Below are positions 35,806 through 45,281 of a DNA stretch of 64,000 nucleotides, piece by piece. Position 1 is the first letter of the stretch. Each line of letters begins with the position of its first letter. The position numbers and the translations under genes were made by a program. The DNA lies in contig JAFMOC010000269.1 of the NCBI GenBank assembly GCA_019802505.1, positions 259,501-323,500 of the forward strand, in the 5' to 3' direction. Origin of the DNA: Corydoras sp. C115 (Eukaryota; Chordata; Actinopteri; Siluriformes; Callichthyidae). The notes under the pieces are model-generated. The model did no database searches. It worked only from the letters and a program-made list of their open reading frames with translations, and had not been told where the DNA came from.

Positions 35806-38800
35806 AGTGAAGTGAGGACACATGCCCGGAGTGGTGGGCCGCCCTGTGCACAGCGTACGGGGAGCGATTGGGGTTAGGGCACTTCAGCCGTAGCACTTGT
35901 TAACTTGTTACACTGTATATGTATTGTGTGATCGTTCTAACAGTGTGTGACTGATCCATATATCAATTTAATATCCTTAATTGTTTTATAAGGGACTGTT
36001 GCCATCGTCACATCGGATGGACGGATGATCGTGGTGAGTCTTTTTGCCCGTGATTAAATTAAAATGGAACAGTGTTGGTGATATTGTGGATGTTAGGGAG
36101 TTATTAATTGGACTAATTTAGTTGATTTACTGAACATTTGGAACGACTCCGTTCTCAGGTTGTGTTCTTTTATATGTGATGGTACATGATGTGATGGTAC
36201 ATGTGGGGCATGATAGCTCAGTGGTTTGGGTGTTGGGCTATCAATCAGAAGGTTGTGGGTTCAAATCCCAGGTCCACTGAAGTTACCAATGTGGGTCCTT
36301 GAGCAAGACCCTTAACCCTCATTGCTCCAGGGATGTTGTGATTAACCCTGTGCTCACCGTGTAAGTTGCTTTGGATAAAAGCGTCCAATAAATGACCAAA
36401 TGTAAATGTACAGTGCATCCAGAAAGTATTCACAGCGCTTCACTTTTTCCACATTTTGTTACGTTACAGCCTTATTTCAAATTGTGAAATAACTTTCCTC
36501 AAAATTCTACGCAAAATACCCCTTTATGACCATGTGAAAAAAGTTTTCTTGAGAGTTTTGAAAATTTATTAAAAATAAAAAACTAAGAAATCATATTTAC
36601 ATAAGTATTCACAGCCTTTGCTTAATACTTTGTAGAACCACCTTTGGCAGCAACTACAGCCTCAAGTCTTTTTGAATATGATGCCACAAGCTTAGCACAC
36701 CTATCTTTAGGCAGGTTTCCCATTCTTCTTTGTAGTACCTTTGAAGCTCCATCAGGTTGGATGGGAGACGTCTGTGCACAGCCATTTTCAGATCTCTCCA
36801 GAGATGTTCAATCGGATTCAAGTCTGGGCTCTGGCTGGGCCACTCCAGAACATTCACAGAGTGGTCCTGAAGCCACTCCTTTGAGATCTTGGCTGTGTGC
36901 TTCGGGTCGTTGTCCTGCTGAAAAATGAACCGTCGCCCCAGCCTGAGGTCAAGAGCGTTCTGGAGCAAGTTTTCATCCAGGTTGTCTCTGTACATTGCTG
37001 CATTCATCTTTCCCTCTATCCTGACTAGTCTGCCAGTTCCTGCTGCTGAAAAACATCCCCATAGCATGATGCTGCCACAACCATGCTTGACTGTAGGGAT
37101 GGTATTGGGCTCGTGATGAGCAGTGCCTGGTTTCCTCCAAACATGACGCCTGGCATTCCCACCAAATAGTTCAATCTTTGTCTCATCAGACCAGAGAATT
37201 TTGTTTCTGATGGTCTGAGAGTCCTTCAGGTGCCTTTTGGCAAATTCCAAATGGGCTGCCTTGTGCCGTTTACTAAGCAGTGGCTTTTGCCTGGCCACTC
37301 TGCCATACAGGCCTGATTGGTGGATTGCTGTAGAGATGGTTGTCCCTCTGCAAGGTTCTCCTCTCTCCACGGAGGAACGCTGGAGCTCTGACAGAGTAAT
37401 CATTGGGTTCTTGGTCACCACCCTGACCAAGGCCCTTCTCCCCCGATCGCTCAATTTAGACAGCCGGCCAGCTCTAGGAAGAGTCCTGGTGGTTCCAAAC
37501 TTCTTCCATTTACGAATGATGGAGGCCACTGTGCTCATTGGGACCTTCCAAGCAGCAGAAATTTTTCTGTATCCTTCCCCAGATTTGTTCCTCGAGACAA
37601 TTTTGTCTCGGAGGTCTACAAAAAATTCCTTTGACTTCATGCTTTGTGTTTGCCCTCTGACATGCAGTCAACTGTGGGACCTTATATAGACAGGTGTGTG
37701 CCTTTCCAAATCATGTCCAATCAACTGGATTTACCACAGGTGGACTCCATTTAAGCTGTAGAAACATCTCAAGGATGATCAGTGGAAACAGAATGCACCT
37801 GAGCTCAATTTTGAGCTTCATGGCGAAGGCTGTGAATACTTATGTAAATGTGATTTCTTAGTTTTTTTATTTTTAATAAATTTTCAAAACTCTCAAGAAA
37901 ACTTTTTTCACATGGTCATAATGGGGTATTTTGTGTAGAATTTTGAGGAAAGAGATTAATGTAATACAATTTGGAATAAGGCTGTAACGTAAGAAAATGT
38001 GGAAAAAGTGAAGCGCTGTGAATACTTTCCGGATGCACTGTACATGATGTGATGGTACATGTTTCATATACACACACAGTTCATGTCTTTTAAGGTAATG
38101 TTTGTTCAGAACATAAAAACCTGGATGCATCTACAAGTTCAGGCGATGTTGTGTTTATTTTAATGTCCGTCGGTCTTTGATGGATCTGCTTCCCTGAGTC
38201 AAGGTGCAGTCAGAACTGCTGACTCCGTATAAGCACTGAGCGCTGATTCCTCCACCATATTCAGTATTACCTTCATATTTAACCTGCTGGATGTCTGTTG
38301 TGTTAGAAAGACCTCAGATCATTCTTAATGGTGGTGATGAACTGTTCTAATATACAGTAATTAAGCCGGTGATCTCTCAGATCGGTCAGGGACGGGACAG
38401 TCCGGTCTGAAAGTGTGTAGTGTGTATGTAGATGCATTAGATGGAAACCTTCAGCATAGGGTGACCAGATGTCCCGCTTTGTGTGGGACAGTCACGCAAT
38501 TTTGTTACTTTCCAGGCGTCCCACAAACTGAGTCTTTGTCCTACATTGTTATTGAAAGTCAGACTGCAGTTTAGAAATGCGTGTTTTATAATCTGCCATT
38601 GGACGGCTGTGTTGTCAATTATCGGGGAAAGGCGGGCTGTTTGAATGTCAACCAATCAGGAACGCAGACGCATGTCTGTTCTTTTTAATTGTACACAGTT
38701 GGAGGTTTTAATTTGGGAATCATTGTGAAATCGTATGAAAGCTCAATGCTTAGTGTGTTTACTTAAGATACATTGAAATAATATATTATTTTAAAGTTAT

Positions 38801-40088
38801 TTATATATATACTGTTTGGAGAAATACAGGAACGTCATAAAGCACATTAAAGACCTGTCTGTTCTGTTTAATTGTACATGTGTATATAGGTTTTGATATG
38901 CAGTCTGTTATGTGCTAAAGGGGCAGAGGAGAGATGTTTCTTTTTTTGTTTAAAATAAAATAAGTTATTTTAGACGACCTTGATGCATTGGTGTCCCACA
39001 TTGTCCCACACAAACATAGTCTTTGTCCCACATCTGGTGAATGGGAATCTGGTCAGCCTACTTCAGCATGTCATGGCACTTCAAAACAAGACTGCATTTG
39101 GGATTTTTAATGTGACTGCAACAGCGACCTCTACTGAATATTCAGAGATTCTAACCCGGTGTGACTTCATTCAAAGGAAAAGTTCTGAGACATTGTCCTG
39201 CGTGTCAGCGTATTTTCTGTGGGAACGTGTGGAACCTGGTTAATTATCAGGTTACAGTATCACATGTGAATTATGTAACTCAAAAGTTTCTCTGATTTTA
39301 ACAGTTGAGTGTCAGGACACGCCCAGTTTGTTGATAATGTCTCAGAACAATGCTGTATTATTATTATTATTATTATTCTCATTCTCCTCTTCAGGGAACA
39401 CTAAAGGGCTTCGACCAGACGATCAATCTGATCTTAGATGAAAGCCATGAGCGTGTCTTCAGCTCCTCCCAGGGCGTGGAGCAGGTGGTGCTGGGACTCT
39501 ACATTGTTCGAGGAGATAATGTGTAAGTCCTGCCCAGCGATTGGCTCACACCGTCACCTCGGCGACCATCAGCCCACAGTCAGACCTTCCATTCACATCG
39601 CCTTTCTCCTTATTAAATAACTTATTAAATAACTAATAATCACACAGAATGTGATGTTTAATTTACTTCATTCCTGAAACTGAATGGGATACGACGACGG
39701 CTAACCGCTCAGCCAGTCAGATTTAAGGAGCGAGCTGCCTGTTTTATAGATAGACTGCAGTCCTTAATTGTAAAACTACAACGAGAACTTGTTCCTAATA
39801 AAGTGTGTGTGTGTGTGTGTGTGATGAACAGCTCAGTAGGAGAACACAATGACAGAAATGTAGAGCAGCAGTCATGATGTTCTCTGTTCATGATAAAGAG
39901 TCTGTAAATGGAACCGGCGTTTGATCAGATCTGCATGATCAGCACTTTATTCGTCTCTTTGTTGACGTCAGATGTAACGTCTCCGTTTGTGTTACAGCGC
40001 TGTGATTGGGGAAATCGACGAGGAGACGGACTCTGCCCTGGACCTGGGAAACATCAGAGCAGAACCTCTGAACTCTGTGGTGCACTGA
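34523..40088 (+). CDS. lsm8: LSM8, U6 snRNA-associated Sm-like protein, 96 aa
   Basis: Subunit of the nuclear LSM2-8 ring that binds the 3' oligo-U end of U6 snRNA and takes part in pre-mRNA splicing. Exons: 34523-34553, 35993-36033, 39395-39522, 39998-40088; GT-AG, phases close, 291 nt with stop. The protein starts MSTALESYIN and is almost identical to human LSM8. Sm1 motif VTSDGRMIVGTLKGFDQ; Sm2 motif LYIVRGDNVAVIGEID with the RGDN RNA-binding turn; C-terminal tail ALDLGNIRAEPLNSVVH. Length equals the human protein. AATAAA at 40238-40243. Introns 1 and 2 are filled with SINEs, Tc1 and hAT DNA. The 5' UTR ends in (CAG)8. Confidence 0.98.
34940..35285 (+). mobile_element. SINE copy in lsm8 intron 1 with target duplication
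   Basis: GCGGCACGTGGCTTAGTGTT to ATGGATGGATGGA; flanked by GTTCTGTCAG at 34930-34939 and 35286-35295 (10 bp, perfect). Confidence 0.9.
35316..35630 (-). mobile_element. Second, opposite SINE in lsm8 intron 1
   Basis: 3'-truncated antisense copy flanked by ATTATTCA (35308-35315 and 35631-35638). It lies tail-to-tail with the preceding copy, making a long imperfect inverted repeat in the lsm8 pre-mRNA. A (CA)n run lies at 35410-35440 and a separate one at 35763-35802. Confidence 0.85.
36204..36408 (+). mobile_element. tRNA-derived SINE with L2 3' tail
   Basis: A/B-box head (GATAGCTCAGTGGTTTGGGT, GGTTGTGGGTTCAAATCCC), a body AGACCCTTAACCCTCATTGC and the L2-type tail TTGCTTTGGATAAAAGCGTC. The 21-bp target duplication begins TACATGATGTGATGGTACAT; copies at 36183-36203 and 38041-38061. 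The right copy is displaced by the Tc1 element. Confidence 0.9.
36411..38040 (-). mobile_element. Tc1/mariner transposon, near full length
   Basis: 1630 bp bounded by TA on each side (36409-36410, 38041-38042). Inverted repeats of about 210 bp carry the IR/DR arrangement: outer AAGTATTCACAGCGCTTCAC and inner AAGTATTCACAGCCTTTGC at the left, inverse copies at the right (inner near 37830, outer ending 38040). It carries the transposase 36654-37640. Element in lsm8 intron 2. Confidence 0.96.
36654..37640 (-). pseudogene. Tc1 transposase, frameshifted near the C-terminus
   Basis: Open frame of 328 residues. An N-terminal paired-like helix-turn-helix region (about residues 1-110) is followed by a DD34E catalytic domain: D152 in LWSDETKIE, D243 in QQDNDPKHTA, E278 in SPDLNPIEHLW, with 34 residues between the last two. 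The frame departs from the family after about residue 307 (KEEWE): one base is missing near 36717-36724, so the last 30 or so residues are replaced by an unrelated stretch. Catalytic residues are all kept, so this is a young copy. Whether it can still act is unknown; loss of the C-terminal segment probably inactivates it. Confidence 0.92.
38457..39060. mobile_element. Non-autonomous hAT element in lsm8 intron 2
   Basis: Begins TAGGGTGACCAGATGTCCCG and ends ATCTGGTCAGCCTA; perfect 8-bp duplication CTTCAGCA (38449-38456, 39061-39068). 604 bp, no coding capacity; GTCCCACA motifs recur near both ends. Confidence 0.93.
39672..39757 (+). repeat. Fragment of unnamed repeat family
   Basis: ACCGCTCAGCCAGTCAGATT followed by TAAGGAGCGAGCTGCCTG, shared with 13058-13165, 41240-41462 and 48945-49118. 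Confidence 0.5.
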
Positions 40089-40289
40089 ACGGACCTCCTC
40101 CTGAGGAGAACCTGACAGGGTGTGGTACCAGACCTTCAGACCTCCTCCTGAAGTATTTCCAAATGTGTTCTTTTTTTTAATTGTGTGGAGAATTTTGTTC
40201 ATTTATGGCGTTTTTTACACGTTAGAAATTAATAGAAAATAAAACTTAAAACAGTTTACATGGTTTCGGTTTATCAATGTATGGGGGGG

Positions 40290-40540
40290 GGACAGTGGTG
40301 TTCTCCTCAGTGTTTGGGAATACAGGTTCAAATCTTGATGGATGAATGTCTGCATGGGTTTCCTCCGGGTTCCTATGTAAATCCTATATATAAGGTGATA
40401 TAAATTGCCCCTAAGTAAAGTATGTTTGAGTGTGTGTTCAGTGATGGATTGGCAACCTGTTCTAGCTGTATGTCCAGCACCTGAAAAGTTCTCTTGATGG
40501 GCATGGGGAACCATGGAGAATTATAATCTCTAATCCAACC
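40290..40540 (+). mobile_element. Decayed SINE after lsm8
   Basis: GACAGTGGTGTTCTCCTCAG, TGGGTTTCCTCCGGGTTCCT and GTGATGGATTGGCAACCTGT; starts about 50 bp after the lsm8 AATAAA. Confidence 0.65.
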
Positions 40541-40689
40541 ATCTTCCTGTAGACCAATGGCTATTAATTAACATTTGGATTATAGAATAACTAATGAGCT
40601 GCTGTCTCTGATCTGACGTCAATAAAGCTGCACGTGTCTCACAGAGTGTAAAATAAGAGCTTTCTAAAGTAAACACAGGATTCCGCTTT

Positions 40690-41462
40690 CGATACCGACC
40701 CAAGACTGCCGTCTAGTGGCCAAATTACAGAACATCGTTTATAAACAATTATAACGCATTGATGTGAGGCTCTCAGAAACGCTCAGATTTTAGAGCAGAA
40801 CTCTCCATTAGGACTACAGTCTGAAGGTGGAGTAATAGAGTTCTGCAGTAAAGTGTTTGGACCTGAGGTTTCAGAGTGCAGATGTTGAGGACTTTCTGAA
40901 GCTGATGTCCTGACCGACTGGTTCAGAGGGTTTTGGGAGCTGCAGTGTGACACGCCCTCGTTTGGAATCTCAGGTGAGTTCAGCAAGCTCTACATAATCA
41001 TTTACTTCAAAGTGACTTACACTAATGAACTGGATTTCAAATTGGCTGAAAGTTGATGGGTGTGTTTACAGTGTGTTTACAGATGAACCTGATCCTTTAA
41101 CCCGCTGCTCAGTCACGTCTGAAAACACGATCATAAATCAGCTGTGTAAACATCAGTCACATCATCACATTAATCATTCAGAAATGCCCTCATTAAAAAC
41201 TTAATCGTTATTAATCTTCATTTTTGTTTTTAAAGTGAATGCTTATCGCTGAGTAACAGGATTTAAACAGTGTAACAGGTTTAGTGCTGATCTCTTTATA
41301 TTAATCTGTATTTTATGATTTAAAATAATGTATTGTACATCACACACTGATACCAATGCCAAGCTCAGAGGGGTGTGGTATTGTTAATGATGTCACGGCT
41401 AGACAAACGGCTCAACCAATCAGATTTAAGAAGTAGAAGGACCCACTTAATAATCATATATA
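40690..41462 (+). repeat. Unnamed repeat family, split copy
   Basis: CGTCTAGTGGCCAAATTACA at about 40713 and, after unrelated sequence, AGGATTTAAACAGTGTAACA through AGAGGGGTGTGGTATTGTTA to CAACCAATCAGATTTAAGAA at 41240-41462. The same order of segments is found at 48480-49118. Confidence 0.55.
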
Positions 41463-41545
41463 ATGTATTTGGAGAGTGACACGTTTATTATTTTTGCCTC
41501 AATCCACCACCGCAATTCATTTAAAGAGAATCAATTAAGGTGTGA

Positions 41546-41878
41546 GGCGGCACGGTGGCTTAGTGGTTTAGCATGTTCTCCTCTCAGCGCTAGGGATTCC
41601 CGGTTCGAATCCCCATCTGGGTGGAGTTTCCATGTTCTCCCCGTGTCTGCGTGGGTTTCCTCCGGTTTCCTCCCACAGTCCAAAAACATGGATCAAGTCA
41701 ATTGAGTTCTCCAAATTGCCCCATATAGAGTGTGTCCCATAGTGTGTGCGCCCAGCGATAGATTGGCGCCCTCTCCTGGGTGTATCTGCCCAGCGCCCGA
41801 GACGTTCTCCCCTGGATGGGCATGGGGAACCCCACCGCGACACTAATATAGGATAAAGCGGAAGATAATGAATGAATG
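41546..41878 (+). mobile_element. SINE, full length with target duplication
   Basis: GGCGGCACGGTGGCTTAGTG to GATAATGAATGAATG; perfect 13-bp flank AATTAAGGTGTGA (41533-41545, 41879-41891). One of the youngest-looking copies. Confidence 0.92.
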
Positions 41879-42019
41879 AATTAAGGTGTGATCAAAGCCA
41901 CTGTTCTTCTTTAACAATTAGTACTACAATTCAGTACTACACTATGAATAATTTAACAAAATTATTAAATTAATAAATAATGGTGTAATTGACTTGAATC
42001 TTGACCAGATGTGGCCAGT

Positions 42020-42330
42020 TTAAACAGTCCATCCATCTCGCCGGGACGCAGGGGCAGCATCCTATGATAAAGATCCCAGACTTCTACATCCCCAGCTAAC
42101 TGCCCAACCAGGAGAGAACGAGGTCCATCCCGGGTGCTGGGCAGATACACCCAGCAGAGGGCGCCGATCTATGACTGAGTACATTCACACTTACACAGAC
42201 GCACTGATTAGGGGCAATTTAGAGCAGCCGGTTTACTTTAAATCCATGTAAGGCTCCACCCAGATCGGGATTCGAACCTGGATCCCCAGCGCTGAAAGGC
42301 AGACCTGCTGATCACCATGCCACCCAGTTT
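42020..42330 (-). mobile_element. Diverged SINE
   Basis: CGGGTGCTGGGCAGATACAC, TAGGGGCAATTTAGAGCAGC and GGATTCGAACCTGGATCCCC. Clearly older than the neighbouring copy at 41546. Confidence 0.7.
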
Positions 42331-42749
42331 CAACATTAAATAATGATAAATGAAAGGGTTAACAGTCTGCAGCTCGTTTTAAGTGCTGTGTTTGTATTTG
42401 GTAGCTGATAATGGGAATAAAGCGGTGTGGATGAAGGTGAGAGGTCATTACATAAAGAATGCTTTCAGAGCGAGCGAGAGAGAGAGAGAGAGCCGGCAGA
42501 AGCTCAGCTGTTCAGTATTAAATGAAATGGCTGGACAGTGAAGTGGATAAGTGCAGAATTCATTCTTTGGTGAATTGAAACCCTTTCAGAACGTCGAGCC
42601 GAGTCAAGCACATTGTTACCATAATTATCCCCAAATCATAACACCCCCGACACCCCCGCATGATTATCATTCAGAGCAATATCTCACCTTCTGCTGCACA
42701 GCCACCAGAAAGAACTTCAAAGAAAGATCACAAGGCTGTGGGAGTGCCC

Positions 42750-43313
42750 GGGGAACTGGAGTTTAGAACCCGGGAACTGGGGTTTAGAACCCGGGAACTG
42801 GAGTTTAGAACCCGGGAACTGGAGTTTAGTACCAGGGGAACTGAAGTTTAGTACCAGGGGAACTGAAGTTTAGTATCAGGGGAACTGGAGTTTAGAACCC
42901 GGGAACTGGAGTTTAGAACCCGGGAACTGGAGTTTAGAACCCGGGAACTGGAGTTTAGAACCCGGGAACTGGAGTTTAGTACCAGGGGAACTGAAGTTTA
43001 GTACCAGGGGAACTGGAGTTTAGAAACCGGGAACTGGAGTTTAGAACACGGGAACTGGAGTTTAGAACCCGGGTACTGGAGTTTAGAACCCGGGTACTGG
43101 AGTTTAGTACCAGGGGAACTGGAGTTTTGTACCAGGGGATCTGAAGTTTAGTACCAGGGGAACTGGAGTTTAGAACACGGGAACTTGAGTTTAGAACCCG
43201 GGAACTGGAGTTTAGAACACGGGAACTGGAGTTTAGAACCCGGGAACTGGAGTTTAGTACCAGGGGAACTGAAGTTTAGTACCAGGGGAACTGGAGTTTA
43301 GAACCCGGGAACT
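42750..43313. repeat. 21/22-bp VNTR
   Basis: About 26 copies of GGGAACTGGAGTTTAGAACCC (21 bp) alternating in blocks with a 22-bp variant AGGGGAACTGAAGTTTAGTACC. The two types form higher-order blocks, e.g. runs of two or three of one type. Confidence 0.95.
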
Positions 43314-43625
43314 ATCTAAGTATTTAACTTCATCATCTGCTGTTTAAGGGAGACGATATTAAATTACAGAGCTTTATTTTTAGCTTTGATTTAGAAAATA
43401 ATACAGACGGGCCAAAGTAGAACCCAACCCCACTGACCATGGAACACAGAACCTACAGGAGGCTGCATCAGAACCCTGACACAGCGCCTCACTGAGGGAA
43501 AGAAACAGCATGCGGGTCTATTATTGGGTTCCAGAATTCAGACTGACATTCAGAAGAATGTATTAAAGTATGAAGGCGTTAAAATATCTAAAATAATCCT
43601 TAGACTTAAAAAAAAAAATATATAT

Positions 43626-44426
43626 TAGGGGTGAGTTGCAATATTCGCTGATTCGACGATTCGATTCGGAGAACCGTAGTCGACTATACCATTTTGATCA
43701 CATGGGGGTGTCCATGGCTGCTGCTAAGCATTAGTTTTTACATGAAATGTCTTTGTTTTCGTTATATATATAGCCTTTTGTCAAATAAAATCATCCTGTC
43801 ACAAATGTCCGTCTTTCCCCGGAGATGAGCGGCTCCGCGGGGAAATCGCGAACGCCGCTCGCGCCTGAGCGTCTCCCGGGATCCGGCTACGCGTCAGCCA
43901 CAGCGTCAGCCGGTCTAAACAGAGGGAGACGCCCCCACGAGTGCGACCTGCGCGGAACGAATGCGCAGCAACACACCGTGGCAGAAATGCTGATGGAGAA
44001 AAACTGAAACACCGGGATAAAATCCAAAACTAGAATTTATTAAAAAAGTGATGCCGAAGCACCAACAGAAAGGGGGTAAACGAACAAAGCAACATCGGGT
44101 AATGTAACCACAAATTAAAGACGTGCACTAACCCAACCAATCACCCAAGTGAGATAATCAGAAACCAAACGAGGGACAAGTGCCGCAGGTGATTGTTACA
44201 CATCCTAATTTCTGTTAATATATATATATTTTTAATGATGTGTGCGCTTTAACCCATTTACGGTGCTCCAGAAAAACATGTAAAATATAAAAAAAATCTT
44301 TAAAAAAAACACGCTTATAGCGCCATCTTGTGGTGAAATTTTAACTGATTCGACTATCAGTCGACTATAGGGAAAATCTGACGAATCAGATTCGACTATG
44401 AAAAACCTTAGTTGAATACAGCCCTA
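43626..44426. mobile_element. hAT element copy A, interrupted by a solo LTR
   Basis: Ends TAGGGGTGAGTTGCAATATT and TTGAATACAGCCCTA. 8-bp flanks ATATATAT (43618-43625) and ATCTATAT (44427-44434), 7/8 identical. Same family as 48531-48936: both share GATTCGACGATTCGATTCGG and GCGCCATCTTGTGG. The extra length is the LTR at 43797-44200. Confidence 0.88.
43797..44200. mobile_element. Solo LTR inside hAT copy A
   Basis: 404 bp beginning TGTCACAAATGTCC and ending GATTGTTACA (TG...CA), flanked by a 5-bp duplication CATCC (43792-43796, 44201-44205). The empty site is seen in the sister hAT at about 48716 (AATCATCATAATTTCT). No internal retroelement sequence remains, so it is a solo LTR, Gypsy- or ERV-like; family not assigned. 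Confidence 0.85.
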
Positions 44427-44507
44427 ATCTATATTTTCTTAATCATCTTTAACCGTGGGTGTTCATTATCCTTTAACGATGAGGTGAATGGAAAACGTCT
44501 CATCTCA

Positions 44508-45030
44508 TTATCTCATTATCTTTTTCTTAATCCTTTATTAGGATTGTGGGGGGGGGGATTGCATGGGTTCCCCATGCTCATCAAGGGGAGAATGTTTCGG
44601 GCACTGGGGCAAGTACACCATAAACACGGGGGGCAATCTATCACTGGGCACACACTCAAACACAGACAAACACTATATAGGGGGCAATTTAAAGCAGTCA
44701 GTTCACCTTGAATCCATGTTTTTGGACTTTCTTGAGTTTCCTTTGCATTTTCTTCGAACCAGAGAAAACCCACTCAGACACGGGGAGAACATGCAAACCA
44801 CCAAGATCAGGATGTAGTGATAAGCATGTTCTCTCAGCGCTGGGGGTCCAGGTCTGAATCTTGATCTTGGTGGTTTGCAGGTTCTCCCCGTGTTCGTGTG
44901 TGTTTTCTCCGGGTTCTCCAGTTTCCATCCACAGTCCAAAAACATGAATTCAAGGTGAATCGCTGCTCTAAATTGCCCCTATATAGTCTGTTTAGTGAGC
45001 GTGTACCCTGTGAGGGGTGTAGCAGTCAGT
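44508..45030. mobile_element. Two opposite SINE copies, head to head
   Basis: 44508-44814 antisense (CTCATTATCTTTTTCTTAAT to GAACATGCAAACCACCAAGA). 44815-45030 sense (GTGATAAGCATGTTCTCTCA to TGCTCTAAATTGCCCCTATA). Together they form a long inverted repeat. 45102-45140 (GGAGCATTACTGAAGGGATA) recurs at 60188-60222. Confidence 0.75.
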
Positions 45031-45281
45031 GGCAGCTCGTCAGACTGATGCTAATTATTGTATTTCTGCTTAATCAGTTGTTTTTTTTGTTATTCATTCA
45101 AACGGAGCATTACTGAAGGGATAGGTCTGAAAGGCACGGCCTGCCGCTGATGTTGGTCCAGAACCCCAAATGTTCTCCCAGCTCCCCGCCCCTCTGTTAT
45201 CCTCTTGTGTGAGTCAGTGTGTGTGATGCATCCCCCGGAGGAAGAAGTCCAGAGCATCAGCAGCTCTGTGGAAGACGATCA

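Noticed and set aside
36204..36290. tRNA gene from A/B-box-like sequence
   Set aside because: Head of a tRNA-derived SINE with an L2 tail and a 21-bp target duplication; no tRNA cloverleaf expected to function.
36644..37689. Plus-strand frames of 94 and 150 codons
   Set aside because: Antisense shadows of the Tc1 transposase.
42750..43313. CRISPR-like regularly spaced repeat
   Set aside because: Units are directly adjacent with no spacers, in a vertebrate genome; it is a VNTR.
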